Positions 45,305 to 55,557 are shown, counted from the first letter of the stretch. The stretch is 64,000 nt of DNA from Commensalibacter papalotli (ex Servin-Garciduenas et al. 2014) (GCF_000527695.1 NZ_ATSX01000001.1:1302001-1366000), one strand, 5' to 3'. Made by a program: numbers and translations. Notes: generated from the sequence alone by a model not told the origin.

Positions 45305-46441
45305 TTATTTTATAAATTGTTCTAACTCATCCAAACGTTTAATAACGAATGGGATATCCAATTCATTCACCCATGCGCTTAAATGATCTGGGCGATTATG
45401 ATCTACACCCGTATCAAATTTATCCGCCCAATAACGCAACTTTCCTTGCAAAGACATCACTAAAAAACATTGATTATCATGATGGCTTGGAATGAGTTCA
45501 TAAATAATCGTTCCTGGTTTACAAAATCCAATATTGGCAAGCCCCGCACCTAATAATGCCACAACCATTTTTGCATTTTGAAAGATAATAATTTGCTCAT
45601 CAATAGAATAAAGTTCAGGGTCTAAAATAAAATATCCTTTTTGCTTTAAACTCTCAATTAATTCTGCTTCGTTACTAAGATTACGATGTTCTTTATTAGC
45701 TCGGCTGATATAAATCTTATCATGGCATAATTCTTGTTTAATTGAAACTTTAACGTTACTGATCATCTGTTGATAAGCTTGAACCGATAAATTGGAAACT
45801 GCGAAATCAGCCTCTCCTGTACCTAGTTCATAATAATCTACACAAGACAAAGCATATTGTTTATATTTATTAATAGGACAGCAACGTTCTAAATCTATCC
45901 CTAATAACTCTAGCGTTCTCTGTTGCCAAGGTAATAATGGTGATGGAACTAAGAATTTTCCTTGGATACCAGACTGCAATGCCGCATAAAAAGCTGGTAT
46001 AGCATGTGCCATCCAATGAAAATAATTATTTTCCCAGTGATCGGAACAGCTAAATACCAGCCCTTGATCTTCATATGAAATCACTTCGTTCGGCCTAACT
46101 TTTAAAGAGTTTAAAAGCTCACCGGTAATATAGTGATTACAATTGGGAATAATGCCTCCGTTTTTAAAAAAAACCATGTAATAGGCATCTAACACAACAT
46201 TTTCCAAGCGATAACGGTAAATAGCTTTGGCTGGCCTTTTCCAATCGGAAAAAGGATATCTTTCTGTATCCGTTAAACGATTAACATCAAACCAAGTTAC
46301 TTGACCATCACAAGCACCACATTGCTCAAGTTTAACCTTTTGCACAGCGACACGGTTAAGGCGAAAAATAAAATGATAATAAACTCTGATTACCCGTCTG
46401 ACAGCTAAACGAAGAAATTGAGGAACTTTCATTTTACTCAT
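45305..46441 (-). CDS. GT61-family glycosyltransferase
   Basis: The 378-residue protein contains CSDHWENNYFHWMAHAIPAFYAAL, ISRANKEHRNLSNEAELIESLKQKGYFIL and KMVVALLGAGLANIGFCKPGTIIYELIP, the conserved DUF563/GT61 pattern. The family transfers sugars to surface polysaccharides. It starts 12 bases after rlmB and may share its transcript; the gap to the acylase gene is 77 bases. Confidence 0.82.
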   Translation of the reverse strand: MSKMKVPQFLRLAVRRVIRVYYHFIFRLNRVAVQKVKLEQCGACDGQVTWFDVNRLTDTERYPFSDWKRPAKAIYRYRLENVVLDAYYMVFFKNGGIIPNCNHYITGELLNSLKVRPNEVISYEDQGLVFSCSDHWENNYFHWMAHAIPAFYAALQSGIQGKFLVPSPLLPWQQRTLELLGIDLERCCPINKYKQYALSCVDYYELGTGEADFAVSNLSVQAYQQMISNVKVSIKQELCHDKIYISRANKEHRNLSNEAELIESLKQKGYFILDPELYSIDEQIIIFQNAKMVVALLGAGLANIGFCKPGTIIYELIPSHHDNQCFLVMSLQGKLRYWADKFDTGVDHNRPDHLSAWVNELDIPFVIKRLDELEQFIK

Positions 46442-46453
46442 AACCCTTTTAAC

Positions 46454-47212
46454 CTAGAAGAAACTACGTGTGATCTCATATAAAGCAATTGCCCCTGCAA
46501 CAGAAACATTTAAACTGTCGATATCCCCAGTCATACGTAGGCTAGCAATTTCATCACAATTTTTCTTGGTAAGCTGTCTGATTCCTGCACCCTCAGCACC
46601 TAGTACTAATATTACACGGCGTTGAGCATAATCGGCACCATTTAATAAATTTCCATGCGCATCCAATCCAACTGCCCACAACCCTGCTTCTTTGAATTTA
46701 GTCAATTCACGAGACAAATTAACCGCACGCATAATGGGGATAGTATCCAACCCACCAGATGCTGCCTTGGCCATAGCCCCACTTTCATCTGGTGAATGAC
46801 GATCTTGTAAAATCACTCCAGCTGCGCCAAAAGCCACCGCAGAACGTAAAATAGCCCCAATATTACGTGGGTCAGTTACCTGATCCAGCATTAAAATAGG
46901 ACCAGAACGCTCTAACATATCTTCGGCACTGGCACTGCCCAAAGGCATTACATGCAAAGCTATACCTTGATGAACTGCTTCTTTGCCACAGATAGTATCC
47001 AAAGTTGATCGATCAATCGTTTCATGGACAATTTTTAAAGGGGCATCCAATTTTGCTGATACCGTAGCATAAGCATCTGCCGTAGCTAACAAGCGCAATT
47101 TTTGTCGCTTACGGTTTTGCAATGCAGCTTGGACTGCATGTTGGCCATATAACCAATAACCGCCTTTTATATTATAATTCGCATTTATATTAGGTTGAGG
47201 GCGTCTGCTCAT
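46454..47212 (-). CDS. rlmB: 23S rRNA 2'-O-ribose methyltransferase (RlmB/TrmH family)
   Basis: The 252-residue SPOUT protein has an N-terminal substrate-binding domain (YGQHAVQAALQNRKRQKLRLL). The knot motifs are motif 1 DPRNIGAILRSAVAFGAAGVI, motif 2 LVLGAEGAGIRQL and motif 3 DSLNVSVAGAIALYE. It uses S-adenosylmethionine to methylate a 23S rRNA guanosine (G2251 in E. coli numbering). The C-terminus is complete. Confidence 0.9.
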   Translation of the reverse strand: MSRRPQPNINANYNIKGGYWLYGQHAVQAALQNRKRQKLRLLATADAYATVSAKLDAPLKIVHETIDRSTLDTICGKEAVHQGIALHVMPLGSASAEDMLERSGPILMLDQVTDPRNIGAILRSAVAFGAAGVILQDRHSPDESGAMAKAASGGLDTIPIMRAVNLSRELTKFKEAGLWAVGLDAHGNLLNGADYAQRRVILVLGAEGAGIRQLTKKNCDEIASLRMTGDIDSLNVSVAGAIALYEITRSFF

Positions 47213-47338
47213 GAAATATCAATCTTTAAATTATTAAAAAATAGGACTTTATAAAAAAATAACAAATTTCTCCAGAGAAATCTATTTCTCTTATTGACAA
47301 TTGATAAATAAACCTGTTATTAACCTCGTATCTTATAC

Positions 47339-47424
47339 GGAGGGGTGCCCGAGTGGCTAAAGGGGGCGGACTGTAAATCCGCTGACGTACGTCTACGTTG
47401 GTTCGAATCCAACCCCCTCCACCA
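47339..47424 (+). tRNA. tRNA-Tyr (anticodon GTA)
   Basis: The acceptor arms GGAGGGG (47339-47345) and CCCCTCC (47414-47420) pair. The anticodon loop in GGACTGTAAATCC gives GTA, a long variable arm is present, and GGTTCGAATCC forms the T arm. Discriminator A is followed by an encoded CCA at 47422-47424. Confidence 0.95.
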
Positions 47425-47500
47425 TACTGATTTTTATCAGTTGATTCTATTATATATTTTCCTAAATTAACAAATTATAATGCTGTAATTAAAACCCACT

Positions 47501-48907
47501 CTACTTCTTTAATAAAAATTCTTTAAATTTATTAACTTGAATTTGTTTACTTTCTAAATAATAAAAATAATTTTCCATCAAAGAACCTATATTTTCAGGT
47601 TTCTTTGCTTTGTGCAACCGCTCAACACAATAGCTTGCTAACTCGTTATCTTTGGCATCTGCTAGTAAAATAAAGTAAAATATTGGATCACCAATGGAGA
47701 CATTAAAATCCTTACTATGATCATCCCAACCATTTGCTATATCTTTAATAAACTTACCAATAGAAACTTCAAACTCATCAATTTTTATTTTTTTCTCAAG
47801 CATCGCATTTAAAATATCAGATGGTCTTACGCCATTTTCTTGTCCTGCTTCAAAATCTTCATAAGAAATATCTTCATATTTCTTATCTTTAATAAATTTT
47901 TTAACTGTTACTGGGGAAACTGGTATCGTGCTTAAACATTCTTCCCAATCCTCACACCAAAAATCAGTCTTCAAATCAATATCTATCATTCTAGCTGTTA
48001 GTCTATATAAAACAAACCATAAATTCTTATTATCATCTTGCAATGTAAAAAAAGCTGGGTAAGGCCATACTAATATAGGGCTATAAGATAGTTTACCATG
48101 TGCGATAACATTTCTTACACTTAATATTTCACCAATAAAATATTTTACTTTATCATCTAACAAACCCTGCTGATGTAACATAAAAAATATCTTAGATTTA
48201 ATACTATAATCTGCCGAAAAAGTATCTTTTAAGATTTTTGTTTTCTCTTTGATTTTATCTTGTAATTCTTGAGAATCATATAATATATTTTTATATAATT
48301 TTTCTAGAAATAACTTTATTTGCTCTTGACCTTTTTCTTTTTGCTCGTCCTCATGCCTTGTCACAAGCAACTCTAAAACATGATAAAAAGAAAGCAAAGC
48401 CTCATCAACACCTCTTACCGGATCCAAATCTAATGGACTATCACTACTATCCTGTAATAAAAAATATTGTGCTTTTCTCCATCGATCCAACAAGAAATTG
48501 AATAACTGTTTATCTTTATCAGAAAAGCTATTTAATTGTTTTAATAACTTTGTTAATTGCTCAGTAAGATCAACACCGTCTTTCTGATAAACAATAATTT
48601 TATCATCAAATTTTTTCTGTTCATTAATGGAAGCAGTGCCGCATTCTACAACATGCCCAACATCGTAATATTGCTTAGTAATAAAACTTAATATTCCTAA
48701 AATCATAAATAAATCAGCACGTATAAAACTCTCTGCATCACTATGACTAGAAAAATGATACACTTTTGCAATTAAATCTATTTTAATTTTATTATCTGCT
48801 ATTTTTTTAACTTTCATATTGTTAAAAACAAACAATAATTTATCAAAATTAAGATCAGTTTCTAAAGTCTTTGTAACTAATACATATTTTTTATTAATGT
48901 CACTCAT
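47501..48907 (-). CDS. HEPN-motif protein (Apea-like), function unknown
   Basis: The protein has 468 residues from the ATG at 48907 (AGAAG upstream); a longer frame starts at 48928. It contains FIGEILSVRNVIAHGKL, in which Arg-Asn-Val-Ile-Ala-His (R265/H270) matches the R-x4-6-H motif of HEPN ribonucleases. A long charged N-terminal half and a C-terminal helical region surround it. HEPN proteins with this motif often act as RNA-cutting toxins or antiviral effectors. It sits right behind tRNA-Tyr in convergent orientation, without a visible antitoxin partner. Activity is not proven. Confidence 0.65.
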   Translation of the reverse strand: MSDINKKYVLVTKTLETDLNFDKLLFVFNNMKVKKIADNKIKIDLIAKVYHFSSHSDAESFIRADLFMILGILSFITKQYYDVGHVVECGTASINEQKKFDDKIIVYQKDGVDLTEQLTKLLKQLNSFSDKDKQLFNFLLDRWRKAQYFLLQDSSDSPLDLDPVRGVDEALLSFYHVLELLVTRHEDEQKEKGQEQIKLFLEKLYKNILYDSQELQDKIKEKTKILKDTFSADYSIKSKIFFMLHQQGLLDDKVKYFIGEILSVRNVIAHGKLSYSPILVWPYPAFFTLQDDNKNLWFVLYRLTARMIDIDLKTDFWCEDWEECLSTIPVSPVTVKKFIKDKKYEDISYEDFEAGQENGVRPSDILNAMLEKKIKIDEFEVSIGKFIKDIANGWDDHSKDFNVSIGDPIFYFILLADAKDNELASYCVERLHKAKKPENIGSLMENYFYYLESKQIQVNKFKEFLLKK

Positions 48908-49340
48908 AATTTTGCTTCTTTCAAACATGATTAGTAATGATAAATTTAATTTTTCTTATTCTTTCAATTTAATCATAATCATTCTATTTATCCAAAAATG
49001 TATTCAGACCACATTAATTATATCTTTTTTCTGAATTCTAGACTCTGTACAAAAGACTAAATCTCTACAACACCTTGTTTTCCTCATTTTTATCTACGAT
49101 TTTCGCACGATTTCTAGCTGTTTTATGAATGATAATCGCTCTATTTTATATTAACTATTAAATTATACATGAGTTATCAACAAAGTTATACAGGTACCAA
49201 GTATTTAACATGCTTCTTTCTTAAACATTTATAATTTTCGTACAGTATATTTTAAAATCTATTTTATAATAATAGCTTCATTTTACAAAATAACACTCCT
49301 ACACATGATATTTGCGAACAATTGAAATATTGAGGTGAAA
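48908..49340. other. Gene-free AT-rich spacer
   Basis: I see no coding frame or strong hairpin. It separates the HEPN-motif gene from the metallo-beta-lactamase-fold gene and must hold both divergent promoters, which I cannot place. Confidence 0.5.
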
Positions 49341-50138
49341 ATGCAGGAAATTAAATTATATGCGATGACTTGTGGATGGATCACCATGCCCGCAGGGTTC
49401 TTTCTTGCGGGTCAGACTGGAAATTTAGCAGTTCCTGTTCCTTGTTATTTTATTGAGCACCCCAAAGGCACTATTTTATTTGATACAGGTCTAGAGACAG
49501 CCTTACAATCAGATAATGCTGATATAGTTAAAGAGGCTTTGGGTATTTTTGCCAAGATTACTACTGTGCAATATCAACCAGGAGAAGATATAACCTCAAG
49601 ATTAGAAAAATTTGGTATTGATCCTAAAAAAATTAATTTTATCATTAATTCTCATCTACATTTCGATCATTGCGGTGGGAATGTTGCAGCCCCTAATGCA
49701 CGATGGATTATCCAAAAAAGAGAATGGCAAGCCGCACAAAAAGATGAAAATATAGAAAAACAAATCTATTCTCCTCATCATTATGATCTTGGTCATGACC
49801 GCATTGAAGTTGATGGTGAGTATGATGTTTTTCAAGATGGCACCATCATTTTAATTCCAACTTATGGTCACACAGACGGGCATCAATCTTTAAAAGTAAA
49901 ACTAGGTGATCAAACCATAATATTAACAGCAGATGCGTGTTATTTAAAACATTCTTTGGAGAATATGACACTGCCCGATGCCATGGTCGTCAATGATCCA
50001 GAAAGCATGATTAATAATTTTAAACTCTTTAAAAAACTACAAGATAAAGGAGCAAAAATCGTTTTTGGTCATGATCCAAAACAAGCATCAACCTTAACTG
50101 ACGGTGAAATCAAAAGAATTTATGCAAACGATTTATAA
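49341..50138 (+). CDS. Metallo-beta-lactamase-fold hydrolase, N-acyl-homoserine lactonase-like
   Basis: The protein has 265 residues from the ATG at 49341 (GAGG ahead). It carries HLHFDH at residues 105-110, the dinuclear zinc motif, followed by GHTDGH (about residues 175-180), TADACY with the bridging Asp and a final GHDP. The arrangement matches AiiA/AttM-type lactonases. It has no signal peptide, so it acts in the cytoplasm. It could also be a generic lactonase of unknown substrate. Confidence 0.82.
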   Translation: MQEIKLYAMTCGWITMPAGFFLAGQTGNLAVPVPCYFIEHPKGTILFDTGLETALQSDNADIVKEALGIFAKITTVQYQPGEDITSRLEKFGIDPKKINFIINSHLHFDHCGGNVAAPNARWIIQKREWQAAQKDENIEKQIYSPHHYDLGHDRIEVDGEYDVFQDGTIILIPTYGHTDGHQSLKVKLGDQTIILTADACYLKHSLENMTLPDAMVVNDPESMINNFKLFKKLQDKGAKIVFGHDPKQASTLTDGEIKRIYANDL

Positions 50139-50142
50139 AATA

Positions 50143-50181
50143 AAAAGCGTATTTTAACAAATAATATCAAAATACGCCTTT
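50143..50181. terminator. Bidirectional terminator between lactonase-like and ADH genes
   Basis: The perfect 9-bp arms GCGTATTTT and AAAATACGC lie between the two convergent genes, with A-runs and T-runs flanking. Confidence 0.8.
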
Positions 50182-50189
50182 ATCATTCA

Positions 50190-51317
50190 TTAAAAAATAA
50201 TCAGTTGGCGAATTCCTTCACCATTAGCCAACCGCTCAAAACCTTCATTAATATCTTCAAGTTTTATACGATGTGTAATTAACTTTTCAACAGGAAGCTG
50301 TTTTTTAACCATCATACTCGCAAACCGCGGAATATCACGTAAAGGCACACAAGACCCAACATAAGATCCTTTTAACGTTTTTTCTTCTGCTGCCAAACTG
50401 ACCGCAGGAAAACTGATCTCTGCTTTTGGATGAGGCAATCCCCCTGTAACGGCCTGTCCACCACGCTTAATAATATCATAAGCAAATTTTAATGCTGGAA
50501 CCGCACCTGCCAGCTCAACAGCAAGGTCAACGCCTCCTGGTACTAGCCTGCGCACTTGTTCTATTGCATCAGGTGCACTTGGATCAATAGCATAATCAGC
50601 ACCTAGCTCCAAAGCAAACTGACGTTTCTCTTCACTAATATCGACGGCAATAACCGTCTGTGCCCCTGCAGCCAATGCACCCAATAAAGCTGCCAGTCCA
50701 ACACCACCAAGACCGATAATAGCACAAGTTTGCCCTGCTTGTAGCTGACCAGAATTAAGCACCGCACCAACCCCAGTTAACACAGCACATCCAAGGACAG
50801 CAGCTGTTTCCAAAGGAACAGATTTATCAATCTTTACACAAGATTCTTGAGCTACTATCGCATGCGTGGAAAAAGCAGAAACCCCAAGATGATGATTAAC
50901 CTCTTCACATTTATACTGAATATGTTTGGTACCCCCCAAGAGCTCACCTTTACCCGATGCCGCAGCACCTGGCTCACAAAGAGCTGGCCGGCCTTCTGCG
51001 CAAGGAATACAATGCCCACAGGAAGGAATAAAAACCATCACCACATGATCGCCAGGTTGAAAGCGAGTAACATTAGGACCAACAGCCTCAACAATCCCTG
51101 AGGCCTCATGTCCCAACGCCATCGGCATCACCCGCGGGCGATTGGCATTAATTACTGATAAATCTGAATGACAAAGTCCTGCCGCAACCAGTTTTACCAG
51201 AAGCTCTCCATTTGCAGGAGGACTAAGCTCTGCTTCGACAATTTCAATTGGTTTTGAATCTGTATAAGGTCTGGGAAGACCCATTTCACGTAATAAAGCA
51301 ATTTTCGTTTTCAACAA
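50190..51317 (-). CDS. Zinc-dependent alcohol dehydrogenase
   Basis: The 375-residue medium-chain dehydrogenase carries catalytic zinc ligands Cys49, His70 and Glu71 (GHEASG), four structural zinc cysteines (Cys100, 103, 106, 114 in CGHCIPC...LC), and the Rossmann motif GLGGVG with DIS for NAD. The start is probably a TTG (51317 or 51314) with AGGAG seven bases upstream. It oxidises alcohols in the cytoplasm; the exact substrate is not defined. It is convergent with the lactonase-like gene. Confidence 0.88.
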   Translation of the reverse strand: MLKTKIALLREMGLPRPYTDSKPIEIVEAELSPPANGELLVKLVAAGLCHSDLSVINANRPRVMPMALGHEASGIVEAVGPNVTRFQPGDHVVMVFIPSCGHCIPCAEGRPALCEPGAAASGKGELLGGTKHIQYKCEEVNHHLGVSAFSTHAIVAQESCVKIDKSVPLETAAVLGCAVLTGVGAVLNSGQLQAGQTCAIIGLGGVGLAALLGALAAGAQTVIAVDISEEKRQFALELGADYAIDPSAPDAIEQVRRLVPGGVDLAVELAGAVPALKFAYDIIKRGGQAVTGGLPHPKAEISFPAVSLAAEEKTLKGSYVGSCVPLRDIPRFASMMVKKQLPVEKLITHRIKLEDINEGFERLANGEGIRQLIIF

Positions 51318-51430
51318 AAGAACTCCTTTATCTTTTCAACTGCTTTATTACTATACTTTATTTATAATATTTTAATATAAAATTATAAATAAAATTAACT
51401 TCTTTTTAATAGTTAGTATCTACTTCAATA

Positions 51431-51829
51431 TTAAGAACCTTCTACAATACCCGCGCACACATAAGAAATCTGAATGTTATTGCCAAACCAGATTTTTAAA
51501 CTATCACCTCCTACACTAAAAAAACGTAGCATACGATCTTTTTCCTTTTTTAAAGTCAAAGGGGTATTAAAGGTAATTGCACGACCATCATCTTCATTGA
51601 ACAATATTCTGTCGTTGGGAATAGCAATATACCCTCCTTCTTGAGGATATATCCAATTATGAGTAATATTTAATGTTGCTTCATTAGCATTCCATTTAAT
51701 GACAATATTATTATAGAGTTTTACCTGAAAATCAAATGCAGTTCCATACCATTCAGTCAGAGGAAAAGCTTGTAGAACATGTGCATTAGATAAATTTTTG
51801 TTATTTAGACACTCTTGATTAGTAGACAT
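51431..51829 (-). CDS. Hypothetical fibre-associated phage protein
   Basis: The 132-residue beta-rich protein (for example IVIKWNANEATLNITHNW and GGYIAIPNDRILF) has an AAGGA ribosome site nine bases ahead. It follows the orphan fibre gene behind a hairpin and shares its orientation, so it is probably a fibre accessory or chaperone. No family is recognised, and it has no clear copy in the prophage portion visible here. Confidence 0.55.
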   Translation of the reverse strand: MSTNQECLNNKNLSNAHVLQAFPLTEWYGTAFDFQVKLYNNIVIKWNANEATLNITHNWIYPQEGGYIAIPNDRILFNEDDGRAITFNTPLTLKKEKDRMLRFFSVGGDSLKIWFGNNIQISYVCAGIVEGS

Positions 51830-51858
51830 AATTTTCGTCCTTTTATATAATTAAAACA

Positions 51859-51889
51859 AAAAAACCGTCCAAATACATTGAACGGCTTT
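51859..51889 (-). terminator. Hairpin with T7 run between orphan fibre and companion gene
   Basis: AGCCGTTCAA and TTTGGACGGT arms are followed by seven T residues on the minus strand. It ends about 30 bases before the companion gene start. Confidence 0.7.
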
Positions 51890-51995
51890 GAAAAAATTAG
51901 AATAAAGATAGATTAACCCATCTTATTAAAATAATAAGATTATTTGATCAAACAATCAAATAACTTTAACTGAGTATGACTTCACAAACCATTCA

Positions 51996-54900
51996 TCAGC
52001 TTACATAAAAACTAAATCGTCCTTCAGAAATTTGTATTCTTTGCGACCAGTCTGAAGATGTAAAAAGTTGCTTAGGAAACCATGCTATCTTAATTTGCAA
52101 TTGATCACCAGCTTTAACAGGGTATGAAAGTGATCCATTTAAAATATCACTTGGTTTATATACTGTTTTATTATCGGATTTTAAAATACTATATGGTTTT
52201 AAACTATGTTTCACTAAACTAGACGGCAACCAAATAGCAGGGTTAGTTTTCTTACATACACATACCCATAATTCATCATGCTCTTGGAAAATTGTTCCAT
52301 CAACCCCCGTCCCCGAATTATCATTAAATGAAATATTATAATCTAAATGCAAAACACCATCCGTTGGAGATACCCATAAAGACTCTGAGTTATTCCAAAA
52401 TTGATACCCTTCACCCATAGAGGTTTTAGGGGGCAAAGCCCCTTCATTGACAGCAACCCAAGCTGGTTGAACATATGAATTTCCACGACTAAGCAATAAA
52501 AAACCAGACCCTATATAAGTAAACGTATTAGACGATTTTGATGATGAAATAGTGCCATTCCAATGATCACCATCCCACCAACAAGGCATGTTCTGTGCTT
52601 CATTCCAAGCTTGCATACGTGGTTTTAAATCAGTTGTACTTATATCAGTTGTTAAAGGGAGTTGAGAAATAATTGTTTTTACTTTTAACTCCATATGACC
52701 ATCTTGCAAATCATCAATTTTTAGACCTAGAGTACTTACACCAATCACATCCCAATCAGTTAACACCGCGGGGTAGTCTTTATTTGCACGAACAAAAAGT
52801 ATATCTTGAGAAACTTTTCCATTAACCATTAAATTTTTACAGGCAACAACATATCCCGTTGTAACAGTATTAGGTAATCCATTATCCAAACCGATAGCTA
52901 CAGAAGCATCGTAAATAACAGGGCATAATCGAGTATATGTATTATCATTATATGTTGATATTGAACGATTAGCCTTTATCTTATTACATGCTATCATAGC
53001 CCCAGTGCCATCTGTGCTGTCAATACTTACGATATTATCAGTTGGTGTACCTGTATATCTCAACCTCGCAGATTTAATGGACCCATCAGAAGTATAGTTA
53101 CTTAATGTTAAAGGCAAACCTTCTTGAACGTTAATTCCATCATTATAACTCATGTAAATTTTAGTTTTTTTATTGGTTTGATCATAAAACGACATTTTAC
53201 CTTTTCCATCAGTAAAAATCGTATTGTTATCAAATTGTGAATAACCTTGAGCTTGAAATAGACCTCCAACTGTCAATTGGTTTTTTATCGACAATGAATC
53301 TCCAATATTAAGTGATTTTGTGGCTGTAATATCACCTATAACTCTTAACCTACCCATTCCAGGAGAAGTTAATCCTGATGTATTGTCTACAATAACTCTA
53401 ACATCATAATCATTTGCTTTGCCGTCGGCATTTAAGTAAGTTGTATGAAAATCAATATAACCAGCCTCCATACCATTACCACCAAGCTCTATACATCTTG
53501 CATTTAAACTACCGTTTCCCGCAATTTTACAATACCCACTAGCAGCGCTGATGCTACCTGAAATACTTATATTTCCTTTTCCATCGGTTTGAATTTTATC
53601 ATTATCTAGGCTCGCTGTACCTACTGCAATCAAATTTTTGCCAACAGTTAAATTTGATGAAGCTCTTACTAATTCAGCAATTATAGATAAATTACCCTTG
53701 CCATTTAAACCTGATATATTATCTACTGAAACTCTGGCATCATAATCGTTTGCCTTACCATCTTCATTAAGATAAGTCGTATGAAAATCAATATATCCAG
53801 CCCCAGTAGAATTATTACCAAGCTCAATACAAGAAAGCTCTGCAGCACCATTATTTTTTATTTTTGAACCACTTACTCCGAACGACAAAAGACCAACAAT
53901 ATTGACCTCTTTAGATGATAATCGTATAGTACCACTATCAAACTTGTCTTTTTCACCACTCCCATCTAGAACTGAAATTGAAGCATCTGATTGATTAGTT
54001 GTTTTTCCATCTCTTAAACTTATAGATCCAGATTTTCCAGAATTATTTACTTGCCCAACTTCTAAAGCTTGTAGTTTTAGGGTTCCCTCTCCTCCAGAAA
54101 TTATATTACCATTATCAACAAATATTCCTCCCTTTGAATAAATATTACCCTCACAATCTATTGTAAATTTTTCATCTACTATTGAGAGTATTGAATAGAG
54201 ATTATTATCATCAATAACATTCCCTTTTGGAGTAATTTTAAAAGCTGTTACTAATGAGACTTCTCCTGTTGAATTGGTTTGATTCTTATAGAATGTAAGA
54301 TTACCATTACCATCTGATTGAATTAACCCATCATCAGAAACAATAGATTTAACTTTTGCATCAACAGTTCCATCATTAATAAAACTGACCCCTTGTTTTC
54401 CTTGTGGAATAGAGAAATCAAAAGTCGTAGTAGTTTGATTTGTAGTGGCAGTTACAGCAGCTAGTTGATCATCTGATATTGTACTGACTGTTCCCACTTG
54501 AATGGTAGGTGTTATTCCTTGTTTACCTTTGACCAGCCCAAGATTTAGGATATTGTTGTTATTATCATCTGTAATTATTTCTGCAGTTGCCTCTAAATCA
54601 GAATTAAGTGTTTCAATCTTACCAATAACAATAGTAGGTGTAAGTCCATCTTTTCCAGGAGCACCTTGAGGGCCAGCAACTGTTGCCAAAGGGCCCTCCC
54701 ATTTATTATCATTGGTAAAAATATAAGTACTCGCATTATGCCCATCATTATCGAGTAACAAATACATATCTCCTGGACGAGGCATACCACGTTTATCTTC
54801 AAGACCGACGGTTTCATCTGGTGCTTTTATTCCAGAATACCACCAAGACCCAGCATCCCCTTTAAAGCCTTGAGGTAACGCAAAGTTAAACTGAGTTGTA

Positions 54901-55493
54901 GTGCCAGAAGTAACCGCAGTTACCTTGGCATCTTGTCCAGCAGATAAGGTTGTCGTTATCCCTGCTATAATTGTTGGGGTAACACCTTCCTCTCCATGAG
55001 GAATATCAATATTCAAAATAGCAGCACTTGGAATACCAACATTTGTAACAACTGCTGGTTGATCAGGGGAAACTGTCGACACTTTACCAATCGTAATCGT
55101 ACCCGCAGGACCAGTATCTCCCAAAACAATTTTATCTTCTTGTTCTTGCGATATAATCCCTTCAGACATGACTGTCAAAGTGCATACAAATTCTATAACT
55201 TCGTTTTCTTTAGTCATAATAAGAAAACGAATACCCGTTTTTGTATTCAGACTTCCCCCACCAATACGACATCTAAATGTTTTCCCAGTAAAGGTGATTT
55301 CATCAATAGTCATTTTTTGATCAGAAGGCTGTCCAACAATATTAATAATACTATCTGTTGCCTTCATCCGATTAACAACAGAAAAATTATAGAAAATCTC
55401 TTCTATTGGTGATTTACAAGGCAATTCTATAACCTTATTCCCTAAACACCCACTGGGTAATATAACAATCACTGGCCTTAAATTACAAGACAT
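51996..55493 (-). CDS. Large orphan phage tail fibre
   Basis: The 1165-residue protein has AAGGA 11 bases ahead of its ATG. Residues 1 to about 125 form the same adaptor-like domain as the fibre at 1-912 (NFSVVNRMKATDS, KTGIRFLIM). Gly-rich collagen-like spacers (GDTGPAGT, GPQGAPGKDG) follow. The middle carries two copies of GYIDFHTTYLN with DGKANDYD, an element common in phage fibres, separated by about 115 residues. A C-terminal domain (ENEAQNMPCWWDGDHWNG-like, WVSPTDGVLHLDYN) ends it. It lies outside the main prophage, next to the integrase remnant, so it looks like the surviving part of another prophage. Confidence 0.8.
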   Translation of the reverse strand: MSCNLRPVIVILPSGCLGNKVIELPCKSPIEEIFYNFSVVNRMKATDSIINIVGQPSDQKMTIDEITFTGKTFRCRIGGGSLNTKTGIRFLIMTKENEVIEFVCTLTVMSEGIISQEQEDKIVLGDTGPAGTITIGKVSTVSPDQPAVVTNVGIPSAAILNIDIPHGEEGVTPTIIAGITTTLSAGQDAKVTAVTSGTTTQFNFALPQGFKGDAGSWWYSGIKAPDETVGLEDKRGMPRPGDMYLLLDNDGHNASTYIFTNDNKWEGPLATVAGPQGAPGKDGLTPTIVIGKIETLNSDLEATAEIITDDNNNNILNLGLVKGKQGITPTIQVGTVSTISDDQLAAVTATTNQTTTTFDFSIPQGKQGVSFINDGTVDAKVKSIVSDDGLIQSDGNGNLTFYKNQTNSTGEVSLVTAFKITPKGNVIDDNNLYSILSIVDEKFTIDCEGNIYSKGGIFVDNGNIISGGEGTLKLQALEVGQVNNSGKSGSISLRDGKTTNQSDASISVLDGSGEKDKFDSGTIRLSSKEVNIVGLLSFGVSGSKIKNNGAAELSCIELGNNSTGAGYIDFHTTYLNEDGKANDYDARVSVDNISGLNGKGNLSIIAELVRASSNLTVGKNLIAVGTASLDNDKIQTDGKGNISISGSISAASGYCKIAGNGSLNARCIELGGNGMEAGYIDFHTTYLNADGKANDYDVRVIVDNTSGLTSPGMGRLRVIGDITATKSLNIGDSLSIKNQLTVGGLFQAQGYSQFDNNTIFTDGKGKMSFYDQTNKKTKIYMSYNDGINVQEGLPLTLSNYTSDGSIKSARLRYTGTPTDNIVSIDSTDGTGAMIACNKIKANRSISTYNDNTYTRLCPVIYDASVAIGLDNGLPNTVTTGYVVACKNLMVNGKVSQDILFVRANKDYPAVLTDWDVIGVSTLGLKIDDLQDGHMELKVKTIISQLPLTTDISTTDLKPRMQAWNEAQNMPCWWDGDHWNGTISSSKSSNTFTYIGSGFLLLSRGNSYVQPAWVAVNEGALPPKTSMGEGYQFWNNSESLWVSPTDGVLHLDYNISFNDNSGTGVDGTIFQEHDELWVCVCKKTNPAIWLPSSLVKHSLKPYSILKSDNKTVYKPSDILNGSLSYPVKAGDQLQIKIAWFPKQLFTSSDWSQRIQISEGRFSFYVS

Positions 55494-55523
55494 GCCGTGT
55501 CATTCCTTTTAATATACTAGAAA

Positions 55524-55557
55524 TAAAAAAAGCCGCCTCAATAATTTGAGCGGCTTT
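55524..55557 (-). terminator. Hairpin with T7 run ahead of the orphan fibre
   Basis: AAGCCGCTCAAAT and ATTGAGGCGGCTT arms are followed by TTTTTTT on the minus strand. It ends about 30 bases upstream of the fibre start. Confidence 0.75.
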
